Source: Candidatus Woesearchaeota archaeon (GTDB taxonomy: Archaea; Nanobdellota; Nanobdellia; Woesearchaeales; GW2011-AR4). From it: a stretch of 14,225 nt of DNA. The translations under genes were made by a program, and so were the position numbers. The stretch is taken from positions 1-14,225 of the forward strand of contig JAGVXR010000024.1 of NCBI GenBank assembly GCA_018303645.1. Reading direction: 5' to 3'. The notes beneath the pieces were generated by a model that was given only the letters and a program-made list of their open reading frames with translations, did not search any database and was not told where the DNA came from. The stretch's first letter is position 1. Every line of letters begins with the position of its first letter. Of this stretch, positions 1 through 5,832 are shown in pieces.

Positions 1-1
1 A

Positions 2-514
2 GACACAACCGATAAAAATGCCATAATCCAGGAAATAGCGGAAAGAACCGGATTAAGCGTTGATGAAGTCACTGAGTTGGCGGAGTTTGAAGAGGAAACA
101 GAAGATGAAGAGGAAGTAGAAGTTGAAGAAAAAGGCAAAAAAGAAGAAAAGATAAAGGACATGCCTGAAAACTATGAATCACCTGAAATAGAAGTTCAAG
201 GAAACATTACAGAATTTATGTATAATTTTCTTGAAGTTGCTCCTTCTGGTTATAAATGGGAATATCAATTAGATCGGGATAGTACTATTATAAAAAAATG
301 TTTAGTCAATGCTGTAGAAAAAGAAGGACCAATAGATAATACCATATATCTCCAAATACAAAGTAGTGGACATCCTAAAGGATATTGGTGGACAACAGAA
401 CAAAGATTACCCCAAAAACAAGGGCCAAATATAAATGTTAAACTTTGTTTGTCTAGACTGAAATGCCCATATGGAAAAATTTCAAGTACTCAAGAATGTA
501 TTGTACCAAGATAA
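2..514 (+). CDS. C-terminal part of an acidic protein of unknown function (5' end outside window)
   Basis: I do not recognise this protein. The frame is open from the first bases of the window, with no stop upstream of the TTG at 77, so the gene starts before the window. The first visible residues read like a helical segment (QEIAERTGLSVDEV). A Glu/Lys-rich low-complexity linker follows, and then a C-terminal domain of about 110 residues. That domain has aromatic residues (GYKWEYQ, GYWW) and three late cysteines, ending in ECIVPR. No signal peptide or membrane segment is visible in this part. By eye the DNA of the C-terminal domain (about 180-500) is richer in AT and in ATA/TTA codons than the genes after it, which may mean a different origin. 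The next gene starts 18 bp downstream, so co-transcription is likely. Confidence 0.6.
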   Translation, partial: DTTDKNAIIQEIAERTGLSVDEVTELAEFEEETEDEEEVEVEEKGKKEEKIKDMPENYESPEIEVQGNITEFMYNFLEVAPSGYKWEYQLDRDSTIIKKCLVNAVEKEGPIDNTIYLQIQSSGHPKGYWWTTEQRLPQKQGPNINVKLCLSRLKCPYGKISSTQECIVPR

Positions 515-532
515 TATTGCAACTTCATATTT

Positions 533-799
533 ATGCCTCACGAACACCTGATCAAATGGGGAAAAGACGCCTTTGACAAGGGCTTATCTTTGGCGCATAT
601 TGAAAACTATCTTCTAAAAAGGGGCATGAGGCAAAGGGAAGCGCTTCAGGCGCTGCACGAGATAACAGCCTTTGAGCACAAAATACACCAGGAAGCAGAA
701 AGCATAAGAAAGGCATTGATAAGCATCCCTGTACTGATCTTGCTGATTGTTTCAGGGATTATACTCCTTTATCTGGCTGGCGTCATAAAGGCAAAATGA
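533..799 (+). CDS. Small C-terminally membrane-anchored protein, paralogue of the next gene
   Basis: This 88-residue protein has no recognised function. Residues 1-60 form a charged helical domain (IKWGKDAFDKGLSL, then LLKRGMRQREALQAL). One hydrophobic segment at about 64-85 is followed only by a short GVIKAK tail. That is the layout of a tail-anchored protein with its domain in the cytoplasm. The N-terminal pattern (Gly-containing turn, LxKxG, EALxA) recurs in the gene that follows, so the two look like diverged copies of one family. The TGA stop overlaps the downstream ATG in an ATGA arrangement, which indicates translational coupling. ATG 533 is the only sensible start. Confidence 0.7.
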   Translation: MPHEHLIKWGKDAFDKGLSLAHIENYLLKRGMRQREALQALHEITAFEHKIHQEAESIRKALISIPVLILLIVSGIILLYLAGVIKAK

Positions 800-1161
800 A
801 AGTAAAGCCGTTAAAGCACAATGACATTGTAAAGCTTGCAGCGCATGAGATGAATCAAGGCTCTAACCTAAACAAGGTTGAAAAAGACTTGCATAAACTG
901 GGCATAGAAAGAACAGAGGCATTGAAAGCAATCGAAGAGGCTGATTACTACAAGAAGCGGGAGGAAGAAATCAAAGCAAAAAAAGAAGCTGCTAAGCAAC
1001 AGCAGACTGCTCAGGCAGAAGCCAAGGAAACTGCGCCGCAATCAAAAGAAAAATCAACATTCTGGTTTTGGATAATCATAATCTTTGTTGCAGGAGTTGC
1101 GCTCTATCTCTTTTTTTCCGGAATAATAAGCCCAATGGAATTAATAAAAAATTTTAAATAA
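796..1161 (+). CDS. Tail-anchored membrane protein with coiled-coil linker, paralogue of the preceding gene
   Basis: This 121-residue protein has no recognised function. Residues 1-45 repeat the helical domain of the preceding protein (IVKLAAHEMNQGSNL, LHKLGIERTEALKAI). A strongly charged helix at about 50-65 (KKREEEIKAKKEAAK) is probably a short coiled coil. A Gln/Ala/Glu-rich linker runs to about residue 90. A hydrophobic segment at about 91-112 (FWFWIIIIFVAGVALYLFF) anchors the protein, leaving a short ISPMELIKNFK tail. Start ATG 796 overlaps the stop of the upstream gene, so the pair is translationally coupled. The two may act together as a membrane-tethered adaptor, but nothing in the sequence names a partner. 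Confidence 0.7.
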   Translation: MKVKPLKHNDIVKLAAHEMNQGSNLNKVEKDLHKLGIERTEALKAIEEADYYKKREEEIKAKKEAAKQQQTAQAEAKETAPQSKEKSTFWFWIIIIFVAGVALYLFFSGIISPMELIKNFK

Positions 1162-1174
1162 ATTTTTACAAATC

Positions 1175-1183
1175 TTTATAAAA
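1175..1183 (+). promoter_or_regulatory. TATA box of the tRNA-Val gene
   Basis: TTTATAAAA is centred about 29 bp upstream of the first base of the mature tRNA at 1208. This matches the archaeal spacing of TATA box to transcription start (about 26 bp) with a leader of a few nucleotides. It lies just past the stop codon of the upstream gene. Confidence 0.6.
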
Positions 1184-1207
1184 CAATAATTATTATCAAT
1201 TTCTTTC

Positions 1208-1278
1208 GGGCCCATGGTCTAGTGGCAGGACATAACCTTCACAGGGTTAGGGCAGGGGTTCAATTCCTCTTGGGCCCA
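1208..1278 (+). tRNA. tRNA-Val (anticodon CAC)
   Basis: The 71 nt fold as a full cloverleaf. The acceptor stem is GGGCCCA (1208-1214) with TGGGCCC (1271-1277), and the discriminator is A1278. The D stem is GTCT/GGAC (1217-1220, 1228-1231). The anticodon stem is TAACC/GGTTA (1233-1237, 1245-1249) with loop TTCACAG, giving anticodon CAC at 1240-1242, which reads GUG. The variable loop is 4 nt. The T stem is AGGGG/CCTCT (1254-1258, 1266-1270) with loop TTCAATT. CCA is not encoded, as is common in archaea, and there is no intron. The 3' 21 bases plus flank are repeated at 1392-1418 (see the repeat entries). Confidence 0.93.
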
Positions 1279-1283
1279 TTTAT
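1257..1283 (+). repeat. tRNA 3'-end direct repeat, copy 1 (attachment-site-like)
   Basis: This 27-bp stretch covers the last two T-stem bases, the T loop, the 3' acceptor strand and 5 bases of flank. It matches 1392-1418 at 26 of 27 positions. Copy 1 belongs to the intact tRNA-Val. Duplication of a tRNA 3' end is the usual mark of site-specific integration. Confidence 0.85.
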
Positions 1284-1391
1284 CCGTGCAATCGCAGATT
1301 GCACTTGTTTCCGCACTCAACTCTCGATAAATCGCTTTGCGATTTTCGATGATGCTCAAAAATCTTTGATTTTCGACATGACGGAACAGTT
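1284..1391 (+). other. Multi-hairpin element between two copies of the tRNA 3' end
   Basis: This 108-bp gene-free stretch is almost all inverted repeats. A perfect 8-bp hairpin GTGCAATC/GATTGCAC (1286-1304) comes first. A composite follows, closed by TGTTTCCG (1306-1313 region) against CGGAACA (1382-1388) with one bulge. Inside it are hairpin TCGA-T-AAATCGC / GCGATTT-TCGA (1324-1349, loop TTT) and hairpin TC-A-AAAATC / GATTTT-C-GA (1356-1376, loop TTT). They are linked by GATGCTC (1351-1357, overlapping the second arm). The same two-hairpin architecture and ATGCTC linker occur at 13307-13361 and, more loosely, at 6944-7012. There is no room for an integrase, so this is a non-autonomous or remnant element if it is mobile. 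Confidence 0.65.
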
Positions 1392-1418
1392 GGTTTAATT
1401 CCTCTTGGGCCCATTTAT
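1392..1418 (+). repeat. tRNA 3'-end direct repeat, copy 2
   Basis: This copy repeats 1257-1283 with one mismatch: T1396 replaces C1261. C1261 is the universally conserved C56 of the T loop, so this copy is no longer under tRNA selection. The other tRNA parts are absent, so it is not a second tRNA gene. Its last bases overlap the TAA stop of the SemiSWEET gene on the opposite strand. Confidence 0.85.
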
Positions 1419-1669
1419 TTCTCGTATTTTATCTTCAAATAAAGAATGTAAGATATTAATATTGTCAAAACAACATTAACTGCAAATACGGGTTTGTCTT
1501 TGACAAGCAATGCATAACTTATCCATAATACTGTTCCAATAAGGATAAGAATAACCATCATAATTGATAAGTCATTCACACTTTTTGTCTTATATGACTT
1601 TACAACCTGCGGAATCCAGCTTACGATTATAACCAGTCCGGCAATATAGCCTATAATATCGGCAATCAT
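1415..1669 (-). CDS. SemiSWEET / PQ-loop family sugar transporter
   Basis: This 84-residue protein has the size and shape of a SemiSWEET: three membrane helices (about 4-24, 35-56, 62-80) with the PQ motif in helix 1 (SWIPQVVKSYKTKS, P20-Q21). W49 in helix 2 and N65 in helix 3 match the Trp and Asn that line the sugar site in characterised SemiSWEETs. Such proteins dimerise to form a facilitator for mono- or disaccharides. The actual substrate cannot be read from the sequence. A TATA box at 1693-1700 lies 27 bp upstream of the ATG, so the mRNA is probably leaderless and transcribed alone. The stop codon falls inside the tRNA-derived repeat copy 2. Confidence 0.88.
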   Translation of the reverse strand: MIADIIGYIAGLVIIVSWIPQVVKSYKTKSVNDLSIMMVILILIGTVLWISYALLVKDKPVFAVNVVLTILISYILYLKIKYEK

Positions 1670-1692
1670 AAAGTAACGAGAAAACTTTTAGA

Positions 1693-1700
1693 ATATAAAT
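1693..1700 (-). promoter_or_regulatory. TATA box of the SemiSWEET gene
   Basis: On the minus strand this reads ATTTATAT, centred about 27 bp before the ATG at 1669. That spacing puts the transcription start at or next to the start codon. Confidence 0.5.
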
Positions 1701-1711
1701 ATTAGCATTAT

Positions 1712-2008
1712 TCAAATCCCCAGGGCAATCTTTGCTTCTTCAGTCATCCTTTCAGGGTTCCAGACAGGCGTGAATGTCAGCTCAATAGCAACTTCGCCTA
1801 CTCCGTCAATTGCAGAAACCTGCCTCCTTACGTCATCCATGAGCTGGGGCCCGTAAGGGCACATCGGGGTTGTGAAAGTCATAAGAATCTTTACCTTATC
1901 TCCCTCCACATCTATGTTGTAAACCAATCCGAGGCTCCATATGTCGTATTGTATCTCTGGGTCATAGACCTTCTTCAAGACTTCTATGACTTGCTCTTTC
2001 TCCACCAT
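1712..2008 (-). CDS. MIP18-family (DUF59 / SufT-PaaD-like) iron-sulfur cluster assembly protein
   Basis: This 98-residue single-domain protein carries the family signature near its N terminus (YDPEIQYDIWSLGLVYNI, residues 15-32) and the conserved TTPMCPYGP with Cys50. It ends in a β-strand segment and a short tail (FTPVWNPERMTEEAKIALGI). Proteins of this family help assemble or transfer Fe-S clusters, and some sit in metal-sulfur or phenylacetate hydroxylase operons. I chose ATG 2008 over an in-frame TTG at 2020. A TATA box at 2031-2039 is centred about 27 bp before 2008, which gives a leaderless mRNA. The SemiSWEET gene downstream has its own promoter, so they need not be one operon. Confidence 0.88.
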   Translation of the reverse strand: MVEKEQVIEVLKKVYDPEIQYDIWSLGLVYNIDVEGDKVKILMTFTTPMCPYGPQLMDDVRRQVSAIDGVGEVAIELTFTPVWNPERMTEEAKIALGI

Positions 2009-2030
2009 ATTCCATAGCAATCTTTTTATG

Positions 2031-2039
2031 CTATAAAAA
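2031..2039 (-). promoter_or_regulatory. TATA box of the MIP18-family gene
   Basis: The minus strand reads TTTTTATAG, centred about 27 bp upstream of ATG 2008. The same AT-rich stretch lies at the start of the divergent ligase-like gene (2039+), so the two genes share a very tight head-to-head region. Confidence 0.5.
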
Positions 2040-3487
2040 TGTTATGCTTAAAAATGGCTAGCTGGCATCAACTCCAATATCTAAAACCGGAAAAAATTAA
2101 AACATTACAAGACAAGCTGTTGAGAAATTTTATAAGAAATATAATCCCATACCATCCTTTTTATTCAAAAATTTTTAAACAATATAACATAAAATATTCA
2201 AATATTAAAACAACCGATGACTTAAAAAAACTTCCATTTACTGCAAAAGAAGACATTGCGCCTACCGCAAAATATCCAAAAAAATCTCTAGATTTTGTAT
2301 TGCAGCCCAATAAGAAGTTAATTCAGCAATATGCAACAATATATAATAAAATAAAAATAATATTCAATAAAAATAAATTGTTTTACGGGTACAAGCCAGT
2401 CCATATTCATTTCACAACAGGAAGAAGCACAAATGCAACGCCAATCTTTTACACAGCTTACGATTTGCAAAAATTGGAAGAAAGCGGCAGAAGAATGGTA
2501 AACCTGCTAAACATGTCGGGCAATGACGTTGTCATTAACGCCTTTCCTTATGCTCCGCATCTTGCCTTCTGGCAGACATTTTATGCAGCTAAAGGCGCCA
2601 ATCTGCTAAGTTTGCATACTGGCGGCGGTAAGATTTTGGGAACTGAAAAAATAATAAAATCATTTCAAGGCATGAAAGCAACCTGCTTGGCAGGAATGCC
2701 TGGGTACTTATATCACTTGATACGGACTGCAAAAGAGCAGAAAAGCGATTTCAGCAGCTTAAGCTTGGTTGTTTTTGGCGGTGAAAGGGTGCCGCAAGGT
2801 TTGCGCGACAAAATAAGGGAAGATTTAACGGCAATCGGCTCAAAATCTCCAAGAATTTTGTCAACATATGCGTTTACTGAAGGCAAATGCGCATGGCTTG
2901 AGTGCAAGGAAGGGGGTGGCTATCACCTCTACCCGGATTTTGAGTTTATAGAAATTGTTGATAAGAATGGCGAAAGAGTTGGTGAAGGCGAAAAAGGCGA
3001 GATTGTTTATACCTCTTTAGATTGGCGCGGCTCTGTTTTTTTAAGATATAAGACCGGAGACATGACAAAAGGCTTGTATTATGAAAAATGCCATCATTGC
3101 GGAAGAACTTTGCCAAGGATTGACCCTGCAATAGAAAGAAGCTCTGAATACAAGGAATTCAAGCTTACAAAAATAAAGGGCAGCTTTGTCAACCTCAATG
3201 CTTTTTTCTCGATAATGATGGGGCATAAGGACATTGAAGAATGGCAGGTTGAAATCAAAAAGAAGAACAACGACCCTTACGAGATTGACGAATTGGTCAT
3301 CTACATTGCCCCGAAGAAAAATGCAAATTTTGAAAAATTAAAGAGCAGCTTAAAAAATAAGATAATTGTTGAAACAGAAGTTACTCCGGAAATTGTAAAA
3401 GTTGATATGGAGGAATTGCTGCATCGCCTTGGAATGGAAACTGAACTTAAAGAAAAGAGGATTGTTGATAATAGGAAAAATATTTAA
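2039..3487 (+). CDS. PaaK-like adenylate-forming enzyme (phenylacetate-CoA ligase / F390 synthetase family)
   Basis: At 482 residues this is close to PaaK-type acyl-CoA ligases, which activate a carboxylate with ATP to an acyl-AMP. Visible motifs are a P-loop-like segment HFTTGRSTNATP (124-135), an A5-like YAFTEG (277-282), and YKTGD (337-341), the hinge-region Asp motif. The PaaK-typical CHHCGRTLPRID (C351, C354) follows. The C-terminal end ELKEKRIVDNRK aligns with the EGKAKRVxD tail that carries the catalytic lysine, probably K471. The P-loop is unusual: the family norm is close to SSGTTGxP. The substrate is unknown. The start may be ATG 2039 or the in-frame ATG 2054 (MASWHQLQYL); the upstream space is too short to decide. 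The methyltransferase gene follows after 26 bp. Confidence 0.82.
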   Translation: MLCLKMASWHQLQYLKPEKIKTLQDKLLRNFIRNIIPYHPFYSKIFKQYNIKYSNIKTTDDLKKLPFTAKEDIAPTAKYPKKSLDFVLQPNKKLIQQYATIYNKIKIIFNKNKLFYGYKPVHIHFTTGRSTNATPIFYTAYDLQKLEESGRRMVNLLNMSGNDVVINAFPYAPHLAFWQTFYAAKGANLLSLHTGGGKILGTEKIIKSFQGMKATCLAGMPGYLYHLIRTAKEQKSDFSSLSLVVFGGERVPQGLRDKIREDLTAIGSKSPRILSTYAFTEGKCAWLECKEGGGYHLYPDFEFIEIVDKNGERVGEGEKGEIVYTSLDWRGSVFLRYKTGDMTKGLYYEKCHHCGRTLPRIDPAIERSSEYKEFKLTKIKGSFVNLNAFFSIMMGHKDIEEWQVEIKKKNNDPYEIDELVIYIAPKKNANFEKLKSSLKNKIIVETEVTPEIVKVDMEELLHRLGMETELKEKRIVDNRKNI

Positions 3488-3488
3488 G
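3481..3488 (+). promoter_or_regulatory. TATA box of the isoaspartyl methyltransferase gene
   Basis: TATTTAAG is centred about 29 bp before ATG 3514 and overlaps the stop codon of the upstream ligase gene. It suggests that the methyltransferase can be transcribed alone as a leaderless mRNA. Confidence 0.4.
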
Positions 3489-3513
3489 TATCTGTTTATA
3501 TTATAATCCCAAT

Positions 3514-4155
3514 ATGCCACAAAAATCAGAGCTTATAAAATTCTGGAAGGATAATTTCAGCTTTACAGAGGCAGAGCTGAAGGCATTTGAAGAAGTCAAC
3601 AGAGAAAACTTTATTCCGGAAAATCTGATAAATGCAGCCTACTATGACTCCCCTTTGCCTTTATTGAGGGGCAAAACCATATCGCAGCCGACAACAGTCA
3701 TGATAATGACGCATGCTCTGGAGCTTGAATCTGGAGAAAAAGTTTTTGAGGTTGGCACAGGCTCCGCATATCAGGCAGCAATAATTGCCAAACTAGTTGG
3801 TGCAAATGGAAAGGTCATAACAACAGAAGTTGTGCCTGAGCTTGTGAGTTTCGCAAAACAAAACCTAAACAAAGCAAAAATAAAAAATGTCTTTGTATAC
3901 GAGGAAGACGGCTCAAAGGGCATGCCAAGCGAAGCGCCTTTTGACAAGATAATAATAACTGCCGCATGCAAAGAGTTTCCAAAGCCATTGATTGAGCAGC
4001 TCAAGCCTGAAGGCATTCTAGTCGGGCCTGTCGGTGACCAGCACGAGCAGGAGATGGTAAGGGGCATAAAAGATAAGGATGGGCATTTAGAGTTGGAATT
4101 TTTAGGGCAATTTTTATTTACACCGATGTACGGCAAGTATGGATTTGAGATTTAG
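3514..4155 (+). CDS. pcm: Protein-L-isoaspartate O-methyltransferase
   Basis: This 213-residue enzyme has the full PCMT pattern. KTISQPTTV (54-62) is the substrate loop whose Ser/Gln-Pro segment is typical. VFEVGTGSAYQAAIIAKL (77-94) is SAM-binding motif I. DGSKGMPSEAPFDKIIITAAC (132-152) covers motifs II and post-II, and VGPVG (170-174) follows. The family transfers a methyl group from S-adenosylmethionine to the carboxylate of isoaspartyl residues, starting their repair in aged cytosolic proteins. Length and motif spacing fit a complete gene. One oddity is Ala85 in motif I, where GTGSGY is usual. It shares no clear function with its neighbours. Confidence 0.93.
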   Translation: MPQKSELIKFWKDNFSFTEAELKAFEEVNRENFIPENLINAAYYDSPLPLLRGKTISQPTTVMIMTHALELESGEKVFEVGTGSAYQAAIIAKLVGANGKVITTEVVPELVSFAKQNLNKAKIKNVFVYEEDGSKGMPSEAPFDKIIITAACKEFPKPLIEQLKPEGILVGPVGDQHEQEMVRGIKDKDGHLELEFLGQFLFTPMYGKYGFEI

Positions 4156-4175
4156 TTGAATATCTTTCCTTATCG

Positions 4176-4191
4176 GCAATTTTTAAAATTC
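4176..4191. terminator. Candidate bidirectional terminator between convergent genes
   Basis: This AT-rich stretch lies between the stops of pcm (+) and the helicase (-). It holds T5 on the plus strand (4180-4184) and a T run on the minus strand, arranged as a near palindrome AATTTT/AAAATT. Archaeal terminators are U-rich tracts, so it could serve both genes. Confidence 0.35.
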
Positions 4192-4216
4192 TCAGAATAT
4201 TCCTTTTGAAATCAGA

Positions 4217-5563
4217 TTAGCGATTAACACCAAACCTTCTGCTATGGCTGCGGAAATGCCCTCCGTGGCTTGTGCCTCTGCCTCCAGAATAAGAATCTCT
4301 TTGCCTTGGGCCCCTGTCTTCAGAACGTGAGTCTCTATCTCCTGAGTAAGATCTTCTTTCCTCATTCCTTCTGTGCCCGCGAAAGCCGCTGGAGTGATAG
4401 CCGGTACGCCTTCCATAAGCTCTCGGATGATCCTCTCTTACCGACGCTGCAAACGGCACTCTCTGGAATTCAGGAAGCTTCAGCTGCTCGATAACCAATG
4501 ACCTGTCCCCCATAACATTCCTGAAATTGTCATGGTCCTGCTCTGACAGCAATGAGATGACTTTGCCTTCCTTTCCTGCCCTTGCGGTTCTTCCAATCCT
4601 ATGGATGTACTCTTTTGAAGTTTTTGGTATGTCATAATTTATAATGTGGCTTACATTTTTTATGTCAAGCCCTCTTGCAGCAACGTCGCTTGCGACCAAT
4701 ATGTCTGCCTTTTTATTGTGGAACATATCAATAGCCTGCTTTCTCCTGTTTTGCGATAAGCCGCCATGCAAGCCTTGGCACTGAATGCCCTGCTTGTAGA
4801 GGTTTTTGCTCACAATATCAACCCTTCTTCTGGTTGCGCAGAATATTATTGTAAGCAAAGGTGATTCATGCTTAAGTATGTGGACCAGTAACGAGAACTT
4901 GTCCCTTGAATTCACATTGTAAAAATACTGCGCCATCTTCTCCTGCCCAACATAAGACTGCACCTTGATTTTTGCAGGATTTTTCATGTAATTATTAACA
5001 ATATCATGAACTTGATGAGAAATGGTTGCGCTGAAAAGAAGAGTCTGCCTTTCCCTCGGCACTTGCGATATAATCTTTTTTACATCCTCTATGAAGCCCA
5101 TCTCAAACATCTTGTCAGCCTCGTCCAAAACAAGTATTTTGACTTTTCTCAGGTTGATTGTGCCTCTTTGCAGGTGGTCCAATGTTCTTCCAGGAGTCCC
5201 GACAACTATGTCAGCGTACCTTAAATTGTCAATCTGGGGGTTGATTGAAACTCCGCCATAGACTGCAATGATTGACATTCTCTTGTGCTTTGAGAATTTC
5301 CGCATCTCTGTTGTAACCTGCTCGCATAACTCTCTTGTTGGCACAAGAATCAATGCCTGCAGCCCGTTGTTATGGTTAACTTTCTCAAGAATTGGAAACC
5401 CGAATGCAATTGTCTTGCCGGAGCCTGTCTGGGACTGCCCGATGACATCCTTGCCCTGCTGGATTAATGGAATTGTTTTTATCTGAATATCTGTCATCTC
5501 CAAAAATCCCATCTCTTCAAATGCCTTCTTTAATTCCGGCTGCAAATGTATCCCTGAAATCAT
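4217..5563 (-). CDS. DEAD-box ATP-dependent RNA helicase with Arg/Gly/Ser-rich C-terminal tail
   Basis: This 448-residue protein has all DEAD-box motifs in order. They are Q motif (F15, GFLEMTDIQ 19-27), motif I SQTGSGKT (44-51), Ia PTREL (75-79), TPGR (123-126), motif II DEAD (147-150), III SAT (178-180), ARGLDI (motif V) and HRIGRTAR (motif VI). It remodels RNA duplexes or RNA-protein complexes with ATP, probably in ribosome assembly or mRNA handling. After the helicase core the last 75-80 residues turn into a basic low-complexity tail rich in Arg, Gly, Ser, Asp and His (GRRTGYHSSGFRGHRR, then SYSGGRGTSHGGHF), likely a non-specific RNA-binding extension. A TATA box (ATATAAATA, about 5604-5613) and a GAGG site (5579-5582) lie upstream. 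The leader would be about 20 nt. Confidence 0.93.
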   Translation of the reverse strand: MISGIHLQPELKKAFEEMGFLEMTDIQIKTIPLIQQGKDVIGQSQTGSGKTIAFGFPILEKVNHNNGLQALILVPTRELCEQVTTEMRKFSKHKRMSIIAVYGGVSINPQIDNLRYADIVVGTPGRTLDHLQRGTINLRKVKILVLDEADKMFEMGFIEDVKKIISQVPRERQTLLFSATISHQVHDIVNNYMKNPAKIKVQSYVGQEKMAQYFYNVNSRDKFSLLVHILKHESPLLTIIFCATRRRVDIVSKNLYKQGIQCQGLHGGLSQNRRKQAIDMFHNKKADILVASDVAARGLDIKNVSHIINYDIPKTSKEYIHRIGRTARAGKEGKVISLLSEQDHDNFRNVMGDRSLVIEQLKLPEFQRVPFAASVREDHPRAYGRRTGYHSSGFRGHRRNEERRSYSGDRDSRSEDRGPRQRDSYSGGRGTSHGGHFRSHSRRFGVNR

Positions 5564-5626
5564 TTTAATGTTTTGTTTTCCTCTATATACCCGTTCACTA
5601 TGTTTATTTATATACCTTTGTGTTAT

Positions 5627-5777
5627 AGTAAAGGCAACAAATAATTGAGCATAGATTATTGCCTTTACTTATTACGAATGGGCAACAATTGCTCAATTAT
5701 ATTTGCCCATGAGTATATATGCAATTTGAGCACTGCGCATTTTTGTCTTTCAAAATATCCTTATTTCCGCTCAGTGC
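5627..5777 (+). ncRNA. Candidate structured RNA: three hairpins, two with complementary loops
   Basis: This gene-free stretch holds hairpin 1 with a perfect 11-bp stem AGTAAAGGCAA/TTGCCTTTACT (5627-5637, 5659-5669). Hairpin 2 has stem ATGGGCAA/TTGCCCAT (5678-5685, 5703-5710). Hairpin 3 has stem GCACTGCGC/GCTCAGTGC with one mismatch (5730-5738, 5769-5777). Loop 1 (ATAATTGAGCA, 5641-5651) is perfectly complementary to loop 2 (TGCTCAATTAT, 5690-5700), so a kissing or alternative fold is possible. Hairpin 2 recurs at 13362-13409 with compensating changes. A TATA-like TCTATATACC (5582-5591) upstream and T7 at 5802-5808 downstream would bound a plus-strand RNA of about 195 nt. Transcription is inferred. 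A repeat or protein-binding DNA palindrome is the alternative. Confidence 0.4.
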
Positions 5778-5801
5778 AATTTTCCCATATCCTGATTCTA
5801 G

Positions 5802-5808
5802 TTTTTTT
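5802..5808 (+). terminator. T7 tract, candidate terminator of the putative plus-strand RNA
   Basis: A run of seven T follows the three-hairpin region and precedes the 3' end of the oppositely oriented dehydrogenase gene. Such tracts terminate archaeal transcription. No gene on the plus strand accounts for it. Confidence 0.35.
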
Positions 5809-5832
5809 ATTTGAAGCATTTTATGCAATGAT

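Noticed and set aside
1392..1418. Second tRNA gene
   Set aside because: Only the T loop, T-stem and acceptor 3' part is present, and the conserved T-loop C is changed. No D or anticodon arm precedes it.
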